Positions 47,637 through 61,011 of a stretch of DNA of 64,000 nt are shown here, one piece after another; the stretch's first letter is position 1, and every line of letters begins with the position of its first letter. This DNA is from Chromobotia macracanthus. Its lineage: Eukaryota > Chordata > Actinopteri > Cypriniformes > Botiidae. The stretch spans positions 9,284,501 through 9,348,500 of the forward strand of contig JAZGTH010000008.1 in assembly GCA_036877525.1 (NCBI GenBank). Reading direction: 5' to 3'. Below the pieces are notes generated by a model, which searched no databases, had not been told where the DNA came from, and saw nothing but the letters and a program-made list of their open reading frames with translations. The position numbers and the translations under genes were made by a program.

Positions 47637-48991
47637 AAATGACAGACAAGTGTATCAACAACATAGTGAAAGCTGGACTATGTGCTTCTTGCAATTAAAT
47701 ATACATGATCATAAATTTGGCCTCTTTAACCTCTATTCAAGCCATAATTGAAGTGAAATAGGTGGATGAGTGTATCTAAATGTACATATAATTGCACATG
47801 CCATTAATGTTTAATTATCACGATTAGACTAGTGAGTCTGGCTAGTGTAAGTCATCAGTAGTTAATAACAAAGGAAACCTAATGAACCCGGTACATTATT
47901 TCTTACATTTATATCAGCTCATTATCTTCAGGGTCCATCTATTCGACCAGCTGAATTTCAAAACTAATTAAAGAACCCATGAAATTAAAACTGAAGTTCT
48001 GTGGCTTTTAGTCCATTTCTGTTTGCCTTGAGGTTGTCTATAAGCCAATGCAATATACCTTGTAGCAGAAATATACAGTGTAAATTGTACAGCCGTTATT
48101 TCCTTTTTTGGAAATGGACCAAAAATACTGATGTGTCATCATGCACTCAGTGTAAATTTTTTTGTCCACTAAAAATGCCTTATACGATAAAACTTAGGAG
48201 GTCTAAGAAGTCAGGGAAAAGGGATAAGGCATTCAAAATGTTTGTCCTGCTCAAACATTTTGTCTCACTAGGAAATACACCAATGAACGAAAAAAGGAAA
48301 CTCCTTATCAAATGATTTCATGGGTCTTTAATGTCTGTATTAGGTTTACGCTTGACTTTTTGAAAGGAAGCACTTGGCCCCACTTTTAAACCTCCATTCT
48401 CATTAGAGTAATCTTCTCTTTTCCTCCTTTATTTCCTTACACAGACCAACATCTAAGAGCTAGCGGAGGCATTACATTCTGGTATGCTGCAGTTGGTTGC
48501 AGGTTTTAAGTAAATTGTACTTTCCTATAGAAATCAAATTGAATTTCATGTCTCAGTGGCCTCGCAGGTTAGGGTGCAATATAGCATCTCTGTCACCGCA
48601 GAATTACAAATGTGTAACTCCGTTTGCACTATAAAAAGTTATATAAAAATGAGGACAGTACATCCCTCAATAAAAAGTTTTAACATTTTCCTCAAAATTG
48701 CATTAGCCGTGGGGAGATAAGCTACACAAGTGACTCTGTTTAATCTAATGGAAGTACATCAGAACACTCAATCTATAATCAACACACACACTGTTGCTTT
48801 TGGGGCTGGTACCCGTGTCACTTACGCCTCTTTTCAGTGTGGACGGAAGTTAATTAACTGCCTGTAGGACTGTCGGGGTCCTTTGACAAACAGGGCTGGA
48901 CGCACTGCATTCCACAGGCCTTTAGAGTGATGAATTAGATTTGCTGCCTCCCTCCGCCACCCCCCATTATCAACTCGGTTCCTCCTTTAGT
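47637..48991. other. Non-coding stretch
   Basis: No gene recognised. The 104-codon frame at 48001-48315 shows no domain. 48830-48960 (AGTTAATTAACTGCC, AGTGATGAATTAGATTTG) is repeat-free and could be a regulatory block, but the evidence is slight. Confidence 0.35.
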
Positions 48992-49593
48992 TTAAAGGTG
49001 CAGTAAGCTGTTTCTGAGAAACGCTGCTGAATTGAAATCAACACCCAAACAAGCAATATTGCGAATATTTGCTGGATGTCTGTTGTGTGTTAGAAAAAAA
49101 ATTGCACATACAGCTGACTGTGTAAACAGCCAGAAAGTATATCGGACCGATCATCACCCTAGCTAACAGGGAATGTTGGCTAAGGTTGGCTAACATTCTT
49201 AAAAATGCTTTTGCAGTAACCTTAGCATACGTTGTTAATGGAAGGTTTTAAAAATGTTACAGAATTAAAAAGTTTTTAAAATAATGTTCTTATAACAAAG
49301 CAATAACGTAAATACGGAATATTCGGAAAGTCTAAAAACGGAATATTTTGACTGTTCCTTAAACTTTCAAATGAACACTTTTAATGTTTTGTTATTTAAT
49401 GGAAGCATTAGGGGAACATTTCTACAACCTAATATTGTTAGCTAGGAGAACACAATAACACTCTTGTATTACTGTGTTGCATAGCACGTTTGTTATTTTG
49501 AGGGTGCAGCAGTGAAGGGAGGGGTGTGTTTGTTTGTGTGTTGATTTCAAATATCAGAAGTGTTTAACAAAGGTACGCTTACAGTACCTTTAA
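48992..49593. mobile_element. TTAAAGG-ended MITE carrying a nested insertion
   Basis: The left end TTAAAGGTGCAGTAAGC and the reverse complement of the right end (TTAAAGGTACTGTAAGC) match at 15 of 17 bases. Without the nested AACGTT element (49157-49446) the host element is about 312 bp. It has no coding frame. Confidence 0.84.
49157..49446 (+). mobile_element. AACGTT-family short DNA element, copy f, nested
   Basis: The ends CCTAGCTAAC and GTTAGCTAGG are perfectly inverted. The interior has GGGAATGTTGGCTAAGG, GTTAATGGAAGGTTTTAAAA, TTATAACAAAGCAATAACGT, TTATTTAATGGAAGCATTAG and CTACAACCTAATATTGTTAG. It sits inside the TTAAAGG-ended element, so it inserted later. Confidence 0.88.
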
Positions 49594-50635
49594 GCCACTT
49601 CATTCTCTCTACAGCCCAGCCGCTGTGAGATTAAAATGGGTCTTTTAAAAGACAGCGTAATCATTTTTGCTTGTCTTTATCCACAGCATGTCTACTGCGT
49701 ATGTGTGTAATTGTTTTCATGGGTGCCTAATTACAACTGTGTGGAAGAGGGTCAATCTTACTTCAAAACAGGGCTCAACAAAAAGGGGTGATGGGCCCAT
49801 GTGAGGGAGGTTTGGGCAGGTTAATGGGTTAATGGGTTATCGCTTGCCCAGTGCTGTTACTTAATGTATTCAGTTTCAACTAGTTGGGATGTGTACACAC
49901 GTCTTTCAAAAACACCTAGACCAAGCACAGCGGTATAAAACAATATACAGTCACTGTCCAAGTTTTGCTTCTGTCGCTTTATTTTAACAATATGTTGTTA
50001 AATGATTCAGTTTTGCTTCAAGGCCAGTGAAAATGTCACGAGGGCAAGTAAAAATCAGAACTACTTACTCGGCTTAGCAGAAAATCCTTATTGTTTGTAG
50101 CCCTGCAAAGTTCACTGGAGATAGCATTAAACACAAACAGACAAGTCGTCGATGACATAAGAATTATGATACATTTCAGTCGCCCACATAACCTTTTTTC
50201 AATCTTGCCTCAAAATGCCATTGTGGTATTCTGAAACATTCTGTTATTTTGAAGGCTGTTGTCTAATGATGACTGCACAGAGATCCAGTAGAGGTCTATG
50301 TCTAAATGCTGAAAGAGACCTGAAGGGCTTCTGAACTACAGAGCTCTCGCTCTTTCTCCTGTGAGGACCTGAAGCATTGCTCTATTGCAAACTGTCATTT
50401 CCTTTAACCAGCAATCAGTCAAGTGTGGACAGACAAACACACACACACACAAATCTGACAGGAGTTAAGCCTCAATATCCAACCCTTGAAGGACCTGAAG
50501 GCCAAATAAATCGTCCATGTCTGACACTCCTGGACTCTTAGTATCAGATTATTTTGGCATTGGGTTGAAGATGAATTATAATATCTGGATTTATGTCACG
50601 TTGTCGCTGTACACCTACAAAATACAACCAGACAT
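49594..50635. other. Non-coding stretch
   Basis: No gene or transposon recognised. A short CA run lies near 50438. Confidence 0.4.
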
Positions 50636-50929
50636 CCCAGCTAACAGTGAAATAATGTTGGTTAACGTTAGAAGTTCTCTCAAAGCTCTCTCAATGTTAT
50701 CAAAATTGTTTTTAATGTTATATATCATATCAAAAACGTTACTCCTAAATTGATTAGTGGAATGTTTTAAAAAATGACAGAACACTCTTATAACAATAAC
50801 GTTAATACAATGTCTGAAAACTGGATGTTTTGAATGTTCCAAAACCATTCAAAATACCATATTTAATGTTTTTGTTTCTTAATGGAAATGATAGGAAAAT
50901 GTTCTTAGAACTTAAAATTGTTAGCTGGG
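50636..50929 (+). mobile_element. AACGTT-family short DNA element, copy g
   Basis: The ends CCCAGCTAAC and GTTAGCTGGG are perfectly inverted. The interior has GTTAGAAGTTCTCTCAAAG, ATGTTATATATCATATCAAA, TGATTAGTGGAATGTTTTAA and TTAATGGAAATGATAGGAAA. Same orientation as copies b and f. Frames reading across it (50517-51069) are by chance. Confidence 0.88.
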
Positions 50930-52489
50930 GTGCCACTCAGATGGTCAATAAACTCAATAAACTACTGTGTCTGAGAAGAGTCTCAGTAAACCAGGTTATT
51001 AAGTATGCAAATAAGAAATCTAACTATTCTATTAGCAACTCTATTAACAATTCTAGGTATTCTAGCTAACTTAACATGAAATCATCAACCTTTAATACAT
51101 CAGAAGCAAACTGCGTATGCTCTTTTCTGTCAAAGTGGGAGTTTGGAGCCAAAATGTAGAAATGCGCACCAGACTTTAGTACGAACATCAAATAACCTGG
51201 TTATACCTGACAGCTAATGAAATAACTCAAGTAAACACACTAAACTTGTGCTGTGCAAATATTGTATTATAACCAATGATGTTGCAAATTAGACTCTGAT
51301 TTTGCACCGAAAGCACGCTGAGAGTAATTTGAAAAACCTGTCAGCATTACAAAGATTGTTAAGGAATCAGAGCAGAATGGTTTATATTCTTTTAGAGCGT
51401 TTGTTGAGCAGAAGTCTGTTACATTGCGGTACATTAGCAGCTTCCAGTAAAGCACACTGGCCTGACTGTAGCTGAAATACCTTCTCCTGTAGTGACAAGT
51501 TAAGACATTATTTAGACAAACGGCACAGGCTGGGCCAGTACAGCACTGTCATGGTTGACAACAGACCCACCGCAGAGCAGAAAAACTCCTGCTTCACTGC
51601 TCACACTGCCAAACTTTACTTCCTAAGACTTCTAAAAGACAGCCAACACCCCCTTATAGCAGATGGCAGGTATTATGCACTGTACAGTCAGTACATGCGC
51701 AAAAACAGAGAAGCAACATACTTGAGGAAATTGGACTCATTGAACATCTAATAGTCCCCCAAGATCAGTGAACTGCTTTCATTCTCGTTCAGAAATGCGT
51801 GTGGCGAGGCAGAGGGGCAAAATAAGGGGAGCGAACAGAAACATAAGGTCCTGATGTATCAGGGCTGGATGTGTAAGTCGAGGAGTTAAGATCAAAGCAG
51901 TGTGGATACGAATGCAAGCCCAGTGGATTCAAATAGGGCTACTTTCTGCTCTACCCAGCATGCATACTGATGAGTTCCATGCTTAGCCACTCCTTTTAAT
52001 GGATATGGTAAGATCCCTAATGCTGTGAGAACCAGAGGGAGGAGACTGTAGCAAAGAATTATTTTTTATCATGTCTAAGCTTGTTATTAAAAAGAAATGG
52101 AAGCCTACTGTATACTGTACTGTATACATTGAGCACTGCCTTTTTATAGCATGCAGAAACAGACAGTATATGTTTTTGTTTGTCACATAATCCATTGTGT
52201 TGCATCTGATATTACTTGCTCATTCATCACATAGGAAATGAAAGGTCAAACTAAGAGCATTGCATTGTGGGATTGAGATTCAATACAATGTGCAGTGTTA
52301 CATACTGCAGTTTTTGGTTTTATACAAGTTTAGTAGGTCACCCAGATATTGCATGCACACAGAAAATTTGCATACTAGTCAAGTATACATGCTATATTCT
52401 GCAGCAACATCAAGAGCAGTACGGTACGACACAATTTCAAACACAGCCGATCTTTAGTAATTCAAGCCTGAAATGCAATGAAATGATAC
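50930..52489. other. Non-coding stretch with a possible degenerate repeat near 52250
   Basis: 52256-52440 starts with GAGCATTGCATTGTGGGA and contains TGCATACTAGTCAAGTATACATGC, a pattern I recall from a widespread cyprinid repeat. The ends are unclear. No gene is seen. Confidence 0.35.
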
Positions 52490-52800
52490 ATCGCTAACTT
52501 GGCAGCTGCTGATTTTGCTTTTTAGATGTATGTTTGCCTAATTTACCATCACGTAAATCTCAAAGCATTTACAGGGGCCAAACCCCACTATCGATCTCAT
52601 GGTCTCTGAGTGGAGTCCTTGATTACTAATGTGAGGCTGCAGCAATTAAGAACCGTTCGTTAAAGTTCAGAGGTTGCAATTTGCATGCTAATACGCAGCA
52701 GAGGCTACGTTTCTTGCTGCGTCTAAAATCAACAATGGCCTTTACTTGTATTTGCATTGCATATAAAGAATGCGTTTTTTACCCTATTAGCTGGTAATGA
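52490..52800. promoter_or_regulatory. Candidate conserved non-coding element
   Basis: Repeat-free block with CCTAATTTACC, GTGAGGCTGCAGCAATTAAG, AATTTGCATGCTAATACG and CAACAATGGCC (a SOX-like ACAATGG word). The motif mix resembles neural or developmental enhancers; conservation is untested. Confidence 0.27.
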
Positions 52801-55800
52801 AGAACCGAAGAGCAGCAAAACAATACCACTCGAACCCAGGTCCTGAGACGCAGCTAGGCAGATCGTCTTAACTGGTGTATGTGAAATTGCACTTGGGTCT
52901 CAATCAATACTCATTTCCTTAGTGCTCCATCAATTCCCAGAGCCATGTCAATTTTACTGGTGCTCTATGTCTTTCACACATCTTTAAAATGGTTACTATG
53001 CATCCAGTAAAATACTGTCTGGCTTTAAAACACCCTTTAAAGACCCCAGCACTGGTATTGATGATATTTTCCCCATTAAATCTGTTTTCAGGAAGCCACT
53101 GGTTATAAAAACACATTTCAAGGTAACAAAATGGAATGTATTTTGATTCAATTTCTCACGTCCGTTTATCTAAAGCCGTAGAGTATTTTTAACCCATATT
53201 TAGTGAAAAACAGTATACTTAACTGCTTTAAACAAACGTTGCAATTTTGCTAGTGAGACTCACAGTCAAAGACAATTTGTGGCCCACGTGCTACCCACAT
53301 TTTCGTCTAGGCAAAATGAAACAAACATTTTTAAGTACTTTCGAAAGTCCTAACTAGCCTTAACATTCTGTTTTCATTTACATTCCTACACACATGCTTG
53401 CACACTTTAATGTTCTTTCATATTATCCTTTTATCGTTGCCTTTCCTGCACAGCTCGAACAAAGCCTGATCTCACAAAACCAGGAAAGAGACATCCTCAA
53501 ACGCCTAGCTAACTGTTTGAGCCTGATATCCCACGAGATGACTGACGTTATTTGTAGTTACGCTCTAAGCCTGACGCGTTATCTCAATCTGTGGTCAACT
53601 GCAGTTAACATACAGCGACGTGTTGAGCCCTCGCAGTAATCACTAATGTTTATCAGAACCCGCCATCTCCAAAGCTAATTAAAAATCATCAAACAAGGCT
53701 AAACAACAGAGCTAATTAACAGGACACAGAATCATAATCCTCTACGGACGAAGGGCTAGCTTGAATTTTCATACAAACTAGAGGAGGCTTCTGATCATAA
53801 GAATTCTCTGGACGTGTTATTGGCTATGCTAGTTTATTAGTACCGAAAAAGCCTTTGAGACTTCTGGTAAATGTTTTAAGCCTCTGTGCCACTGTTGCGC
53901 AATTGGAGGTTTGGATCTTTGCCGTAAAGTACTATTGTGCACACCTTGGAAGAAATGCAGAAACATAACAGTGCTTGTAGGAAATGCGCAATTCCAACTC
54001 TGAATTCTGACTGGATGAATCTGAATTCTGATTGGACGAGCCGTGTTCGAAGCCACATGCTGCAAAATGATTGTCAATGCATACCTATCACAGCTCATTT
54101 AGCACATTGTGTATTAATAAAGATTGTTTATTTCGTCAGTCAGGCTATGTTGCTTAGCAACTGCAAATGGTCTACAGTAGTATAAACGTAAATAAATTAT
54201 ATTATTAATTTGAATCCTATCCATTTAACCGACGTGGTAAAAACTTTTATCATACGACAAGTCACACAGTCAACAACACGCTGCGGGAAGAATCTGTGTT
54301 TTCCTTCATTTTCCATCTGAGTGCACTTGGAGACACAGGAGGTCCGTATCCAATCCTTTCACAGAGTAGAGAAACAGAAAAGCCACAAAGAAAGAACAAT
54401 CCAGCACTGCTGTGGCCCAGATATAGCAGATACAATTAAATGAACAGAAATTCACAAAAATGATCAGTGTTTTCTTCCGCAATCAGCTCTATACCACTAT
54501 TATGGGAATATGGCAATTTGCAGGTGATAAACATGTGGAAAATAAGACTGTTAGCACATGCAGCAGCTTTGAGATGTTGGCATCTTAAGTAAGCGAAAAG
54601 AAACCCAATCCATTTACCCAAGAGATGAGGACTTCCATTTGCGACAGGGGTAACTTCTTCGACATAGCGGCGCAATAAAGTTGCCAGGGTTATCTGTGAC
54701 ATCGAGGGGCAAAGAAGCGTGTCGTCTTCAAAAGGAAAGAAAGAGAGAGACATGTTCAGCTTGCAGGAGAACCTCTCTCAGAGGTCCAGTCAGAGATTAC
54801 AATCAAACAGAGAACAAATCACAATCAAGTGGAAACAGTCTGACATGCGATGGAAAATGGATTCCTGAAATATAAATCCCATTCATTTTCATCATAGGGA
54901 AATGGACTTTTAATAATAAGGAATGTCATTTTTAAAGACAGACTAGGCAAAACATCAAGCATCATTTAAATTGGTCAAATTATTATTACTGGTCAAATGT
55001 GCAGATAAAAAAACAACTCAGAAGTGCACTAATCAGAGAAAACGCTGTATGATATAAATACTATATAACTGTAACTAGAAATGGCCGCCCACTCCCATGA
55101 TGCACTGCAAATAATATAATCGAGTCTACCTGTGATCACACACTACTATATTTGTACACATTTCCAACAAATTGTTTTAATATGTATAATCAATAACTCT
55201 AAGTCAATAATTTTATTTTATTGTCGAGTTTTGTTTCTATTATTTTATTTGCAATGCTTTATGAAATTGTTCATTTCCCCATGGAAAGGGCAAAAAAAAT
55301 TGTAATACTGTAATAATGGAGCTGGTTGCTTTCTGCTTGTGGCTTAGAAGAATTCATTGAGGAATTTTTGTCGATCCCTATGGAGAAAACAAAAGGAAAA
55401 ACACTTTGGAAGCAAGGCTGCTAAACAGGCAGTTACTGTTGCTCTCTATTGGATGATGGATTGAATTGAGGATCAAGTGACTGTGCATCCCTGAGGTGAG
55501 GCCATGCAAAACAATAAAAGCTTTTTAAAGAGTTTCAAAACCTCTGCCGACTGAAACACAGGCATCTGTAATTCACTATGAAGATTCGGAAAAGCCTATC
55601 AGTGCTTACGGGCCAGGAAAACTGACCCAGAGGCTGTCAAAAGCCTGGAGTTTCTCATTACATTCTTCTGGTGTGCATTGCATCTCAATGATTTAAAATC
55701 AAGGTCGGGAACCTTTCGAATATTCGTAATCACACATGCCGATTGGCCGAATCAGCTCTCATCTGGCTGGCTGAAATAACAGGAGGGGCAGGCAGACAGA

Positions 55801-56159
55801 AACACATGGAGTGACAGCATGCAAGATAAAGAGAGATGAAATGAGAATGAAAGACCGACATGCTCACGTAATTAATTGGAGTGGTAAATTCGTGAGAGCT
55901 CTTCATCGGTCCGACACTGCTAACACAGCAGCTCACCAAATTAAAAAAATGCAGCTTGCTTTCTTGTAAATAAATGTAAATAACAAAGTGCAACTGACCA
56001 AATAATTGTGCATAGTTAGAAAAGCAAAATAAACAGACTAATTAACTTTAAAAAGGTAGGAGAAAATGCTTCTGGAAAAAGACAAGACTGTGAATCCAGT
56101 CATATTTGGGATTTTGCGGTATTTCGGTATTTCCACAAATTCATTCCAGGAAGAAGCCA
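52801..56159. other. Long non-coding stretch
   Basis: About 3.4 kb without recognised gene or element. GAATTCTGA-TGGA repeats twice near 54002-54035 (TGAATTCTGACTGGATGAAT, TGAATTCTGATTGGACGAG). The minus-strand frame at 54436-54753 (105 codons) shows no domain. Confidence 0.4.
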
Positions 56160-56495
56160 GGCATGTTCGGCAGATGCCAACATGGACAAGCTGGACTCTT
56201 TCTGTTCCTCAGTGTTTAAACTGGCTTCCAAGGTCCACCTGATCCAACTGACAACCTCTTTATTTCCCCACAACTACAATCAAAGGCCCCTTGTAACTTT
56301 TACAGGTTATAAACTCTTCTTGTTCCCTCTTTTTTGCTCATTTTCTGCAACTTCTCAAGCTTCTTTACTACTTCAACTCACTCTTGAAACTCTGCATTGC
56401 AGTACTGCTCTTACTGTATATGATAAATTGCTTGTGATGTTTCTAATTTGCAAGTCGCTTTGGATAAAAGCATCTGCTAAGTGATTAAATGTAAA
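56160..56495 (+). mobile_element. LINE (L2/CR1-like) 3' end fragment
   Basis: The end TTTGCAAGTCGCTTTGGATA followed by AAAGCATCTGCTAAGTGATTAAATGTAA matches the recalled tail shared by fish L2-type LINEs and their SINE partners. The preceding C/T-rich 270 bases look like its 3' untranslated region. The 100-codon frame there has no reverse-transcriptase motif and is not a gene. The element is 5'-truncated, as most LINE copies are. Confidence 0.72.
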
Positions 56496-59059
56496 CTGCT
56501 GGTCTAGTTATATTTGAAAGCTGGTATAGATCTATTACTCAGTCCCACAGAGGGTTAATACTGATTGGGTCCATTATAGGAGCAATATTGCTGGAAAAAA
56601 ACAGGCCATGGGGGAAAGGACATGTGTGCAATTGACGTACTGTAACTAATCATAAATCATGACCTGCTTCCTCAATTCAAGGGCATACTTCCTGTCTTTT
56701 CTACATCCATCATCATTCTCTACACTGGCTAGAATCTGCTGAGATTACAATGACTTTAATGGGCTTTTATCTGGCCCTTCTGTTTCCTAAAGACTGTGTC
56801 ATTGGATTAGTTTGACTGTTGTCATGTGTCACCTTGTCATGTGACTCACAAGAGATGTTTTAATACGTATGCATGCAATTTTTTATATATACCACAAATA
56901 AATATCTCTGCAACCTGACAGGTATCACTGAAACAGGTGTCTGGAGATATCACACTTGTCTGTGTGAATGCCTTAGGCTCCATAAACAGCAGGAAAAGTT
57001 ACAGGTGCAGCCTGCCCTATTTTTAGCCAATCAGAAAACTTATCAGAAACATTCACTGCCTGTCAATCATTTTGCATGTTTGGGTTTACTTACATTTTGG
57101 AAGGTGGGGTGTGAAAAATACAGATATGTATTTATTAGCTATACTGCCCAACCCTGTTCCCATAAATGATTAAACAAACAGCTTGTTCTAAACTTTTAAG
57201 TCATTTTCAGGCTCCATGTTTAATTAAAAGGGAGAAGATTATATCTCTTCCTGTTGAGTTCTATAATCCTCATATCACTGCACAAGATAATCTAAAGCAC
57301 TAAGGCACCGAGGACATGATCCAATGAAAAGCAGGCAGCATCCAAACGGAAAATAACATCTGCCGTTCTTTGCTGTACAGGCAGTCAGGTAACATTTCGA
57401 TAATGTATGCCCAAGATCTAGAAATCTTCATATTCTGTCCCAAAAGAACTGGTGTAGTAGATTACACGAGAATTACTCAGCCTAATCATTACCGGTCAAG
57501 GGTTAAATTGCTTTTGCAATGAGTAATAATCTTTAGCAGACTATTAATAAAATCTAATGAAGGCGTATGAGAGGCTTAGTGTCAGAAGAATTAAGTGTCA
57601 TGTTCACTACAACTGGTCACAAGAACTCAGACCTTTGAAGAAAAGCAGTTGAGCATTTAAACAGCATCTGTTCAGTCCTGGACACCTGGTTAGTTTCAGT
57701 TTCCCAGAAAATGGTTTGTTTTACTAAGCCAATAACTGGATCTGACATTTCATGCTTATAACCAACATAATCAAACCTATTTTATCTCAAAATGGTTGAT
57801 CTTCAGAGAATATCAGCCTACAGACCATGTCAATATTACATAATATTAATACAGCAGATGTTTGCTGGATAACTGAGCCAGGCATGCTCTGAATGCCAGG
57901 TTTTGGTTTTAGTAATTACGCAACTCAGCTTGTCAAGCTTAAATGTGAGTTTTAGCATTCAAAGAAGGCATCACATCCTCCTAAATCTGTTCAATGTAAT
58001 GTATTCTCTTTTCTTAAATGGATTCTGTTGATTGAACTAAATTTCAATTGAATTTCAATCAGCTGGCGCCAAGGTCCCTCATGCAGTGGTAATCAACTGC
58101 GTAAAATTGCTGAATTTATGACATTAAATTTATATTTACCAAAAATTCTCTTTTAATTTGTCGTCCTGGCAACCAACCATTGACAGCCACTAATTGAACA
58201 AAATCCCAACACGTTCTCATCACCTCAATTTTTGACAACTAAATTATTAATTCCCAAACAGCAATCTTATTTTGTGTGCTCCCTTTAGTCAGTGCAACAC
58301 TATAAATGACTTAATCATAAATAATTCAGTTTTTATGAACCGTCATATGCACTCTAGCACCACGGGCCGATGTTGCAAGTCAGCCCATTTCCCAGGATGC
58401 ACACATGCTGATTCCTAGCCTGCCTAAAATTCATAACTGTGCATCTTCTGTGCAAAATCCTGCAATGTCAAAAGCATTTGGTTTCCAATGCAGAACCAAG
58501 ACAATAGAGTTGTTTTCATCAGCGACCCTGTTACCCAATGATAATCTGCAATGCTGTGGGATTAAACCCCTTCGAGTTTCTTTCTTGGCTGTCATAAGCT
58601 TTCTGTTATCACCGTCAAGCAGGTTATGGGGTTACATAACTTTTGCAACCCGACAAGCTCACTCTGAAACTTCAAAAAATGTCCATAAAGCTGGCGAGAG
58701 CTCAATGCTAGCCTGAGATTAGCTTCAAAGGCTAATTGAGCTGCAAAACAGCGGTGGGAGCTTCAGTTTTTAACGGTACTTCAAAAATAAACAGGGATCA
58801 AACACATAGCCCTGGGGCTCCCTGCTATTGAAAGACCACATGCCCACCACTCCCGCATCAAATTATCAGTCGAGATTATCAGTGAGTAAAGAATTGAAGA
58901 GTTTCTGGCTGTTTCTCAACTCACAACTGCCATATGGCTTTAAAAGACACAGGTTGTATGAACTACAGTACTTATACGAGAGCTTTAATGGTGTTTTTCA
59001 AAGCACCAATAAGCCACGGTGTTCACTCTTTTCAGGAAGTCAGTCTAGGTATGGCTTAC
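56496..59059. other. Non-coding stretch
   Basis: No gene or element recognised. Frames at 56873-57169 and 58405-58716 have no domain or splice support. Confidence 0.4.
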
Positions 59060-59130
59060 TTAAAGGTAGGGTAGGCAATTCAGAAGAATCTAGCAATATC
59101 AAACAGGCTTTGTCTACCCTGCGTTTAAAA
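59060..59130. mobile_element. Possible miniature TTAAAGG-ended element
   Basis: TTAAAGGTAGGGTAGGCAAT on the left and TGTCTACCCTGCGTTTAAAA on the right are imperfectly inverted. The left end matches that of the element at 61012. It could be a deletion derivative only about 70 bp long. Confidence 0.4.
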
Positions 59131-60727
59131 CTATTTTTGCATATTAAGATGAAATAGGAGAAGTATTTTAACATTGAAAAATGACACAGAATATGTAATA
59201 CTACCAGGAGAGCAATGATAAACTCAACATGACCTCATTTAAGCTTTGCTAGCATCTTAATAACAATGCTAGCAAGTCTGTAGACAAGACTATTGACTGC
59301 TGACTGTTGACCCTGTCCTTAACACCATCTACACCAGATGATTGCTTTTGATTCAACTCTCATCTTAACCTTCATGAGCACTTCACCTACCTCCTGCCTG
59401 CCCCAATCGAGGGTTACTGACCCTAAAACAACGGGCAAATTTTCATTTGTTGTAGGTCCTTGCTTTTACCTGATAGCATCGATTCAGGCATTTACGAATG
59501 TTGACGATGATTCAATAAGAAATAAAAATGTCCTGCTAATACTGATTGTAACACCTGGGCAAAGCCCAAAAAACTATTTTCATTTATCCACAACAGTAAT
59601 CGGCCTCATTGAGCATATGTTGCCATCTCTGGTACTGGCTACCACCCAAACTACCAAACCGAGTAATTCAGTGTAAATGGTGCAGACTGATCACAGATCT
59701 GCTCATTACATTCAAACTGCTTCCTCAATCCAACAAAGAAATGTCCATGTTGCCATCAATAGTGCATGAAAGTAAAGCTTTGAACCGTTGAGCTGGCGTT
59801 TTAATGTGCAAGGCTTCGGTTCTCTCTTTTGGCCCCGGGTGCTGTGGAACAAACCGAATCTGAGCGGCTACGCAGTTCAGCTTCACCGCACAACAATCCA
59901 TCACACATCTGCCAGTTGGAGAGTCGACTGACTACTAACACATTGGTGCCAAAACACAAGGCCGGGCCACGAGAACCAAGATCTGCACGGAAGACCTCCA
60001 AAGATGCTTTGTTCTAAAGCAATATACAGAACACGCATATCTGTACATTTTCTAAAAGAATTGTTCCTGAAAAAAACTAGATTTCTCACTGCCTCCAGAA
60101 ATAAGGTCACATCTTGTTCCTAGCTTGTGCTGAATCATTCCATAACCTTCATGAATATATTATAAATATATTGTCTGTTCTGACAGTTCATCACAATGCT
60201 CCACTGTAGCTAGTTGAATAATTAATTGAATATTATTCATTAAACAGAATGACCTGCACTGAAAATACTGTCAGCTTTTTAACAGTACTTTACTTAAGTG
60301 AAATGGAGATACCTTGATATTAGCATCTGCTATTAATACAACAAATGAATAAATACAATACAATGAATCTTCTTCCCATATTAATTGTAGTTTTACAGTA
60401 GTAACAATCACTGTAGTTGCTACTGTATTGTAGCAGCTACCTACCTAATTTGACAACGGTGTCTCTGATTGTGTTTCCTGCAGCATGCACCTCTTTCATT
60501 GTGCAGCTAGCTGAGATCATACAAAGGTCATTTACTGTAATGCTAGGTGTAATACATCATGGCAGAGACACGGTGCTTGAAGCAATACACCTCCATAATT
60601 CATTTAAAATACTATCCTATTAATAAAGTGCTTAACCTCCATCGCAAAAACTTTGACTACTGTGGTGCAATAAAACTGTCAGGTTCAAGTTGCAGGATGA
60701 TGTGCTGTAGTGCGCAGATGCTTCTGA
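59131..60727. other. Non-coding stretch
   Basis: No gene identifiable. Overlapping frames on both strands at 59801-60110 lie in a GC-richer patch without domains. The 112-codon frame at 59338-59676 has no recognisable family. Confidence 0.35.
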
Positions 60728-60862
60728 CATTTTGAGTTGGGGTGGTTATATGGGCAACATAGGTTCGAGTCTGGCATGTATCAGATCCCTGTAACCAACA
60801 TGTCTCCCAATTTTTTTCACTCTCAAGCATCTAATTTAAAACTGAAAAGGCCCAACAGCTAA
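60728..60862 (+). mobile_element. tRNA-derived SINE fragment
   Basis: A B-box-like GGTTCGAGTCT (60772-60782) is followed by GGCATGTATCAGATCCCTGT, TGTCTCCCAATTTTTTTCAC and a tail resembling 'aataaaggc-aaaa-gccc' (ACTGAAAAGGCCC). That is the order recalled for a fish tRNA-derived SINE. The A box is not clear, so the 5' part is decayed. Confidence 0.5.
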
Positions 60863-61011
60863 CAAAACTAAAGGTCAGTGGTGTAATTGCTGCACAACTA
60901 ATTGAATTGCAAAAACAATTATTGTTTATAAACTCTCTTCCTAAGCACTTACTCCATTTTCACTGGACTGTTGTATATACCATATACTAAAAAAACTTAT
61001 TCAGTTGCATG

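Noticed and set aside
56182..56484. 100-codon frame in a CT-rich region
   Set aside because: It overlaps the LINE 3' end; there are no reverse-transcriptase motifs and the end matches the recalled LINE tail.
59338..59676. 112-codon plus-strand frame
   Set aside because: No domain, no splice signals of note, and composition like the surrounding DNA.
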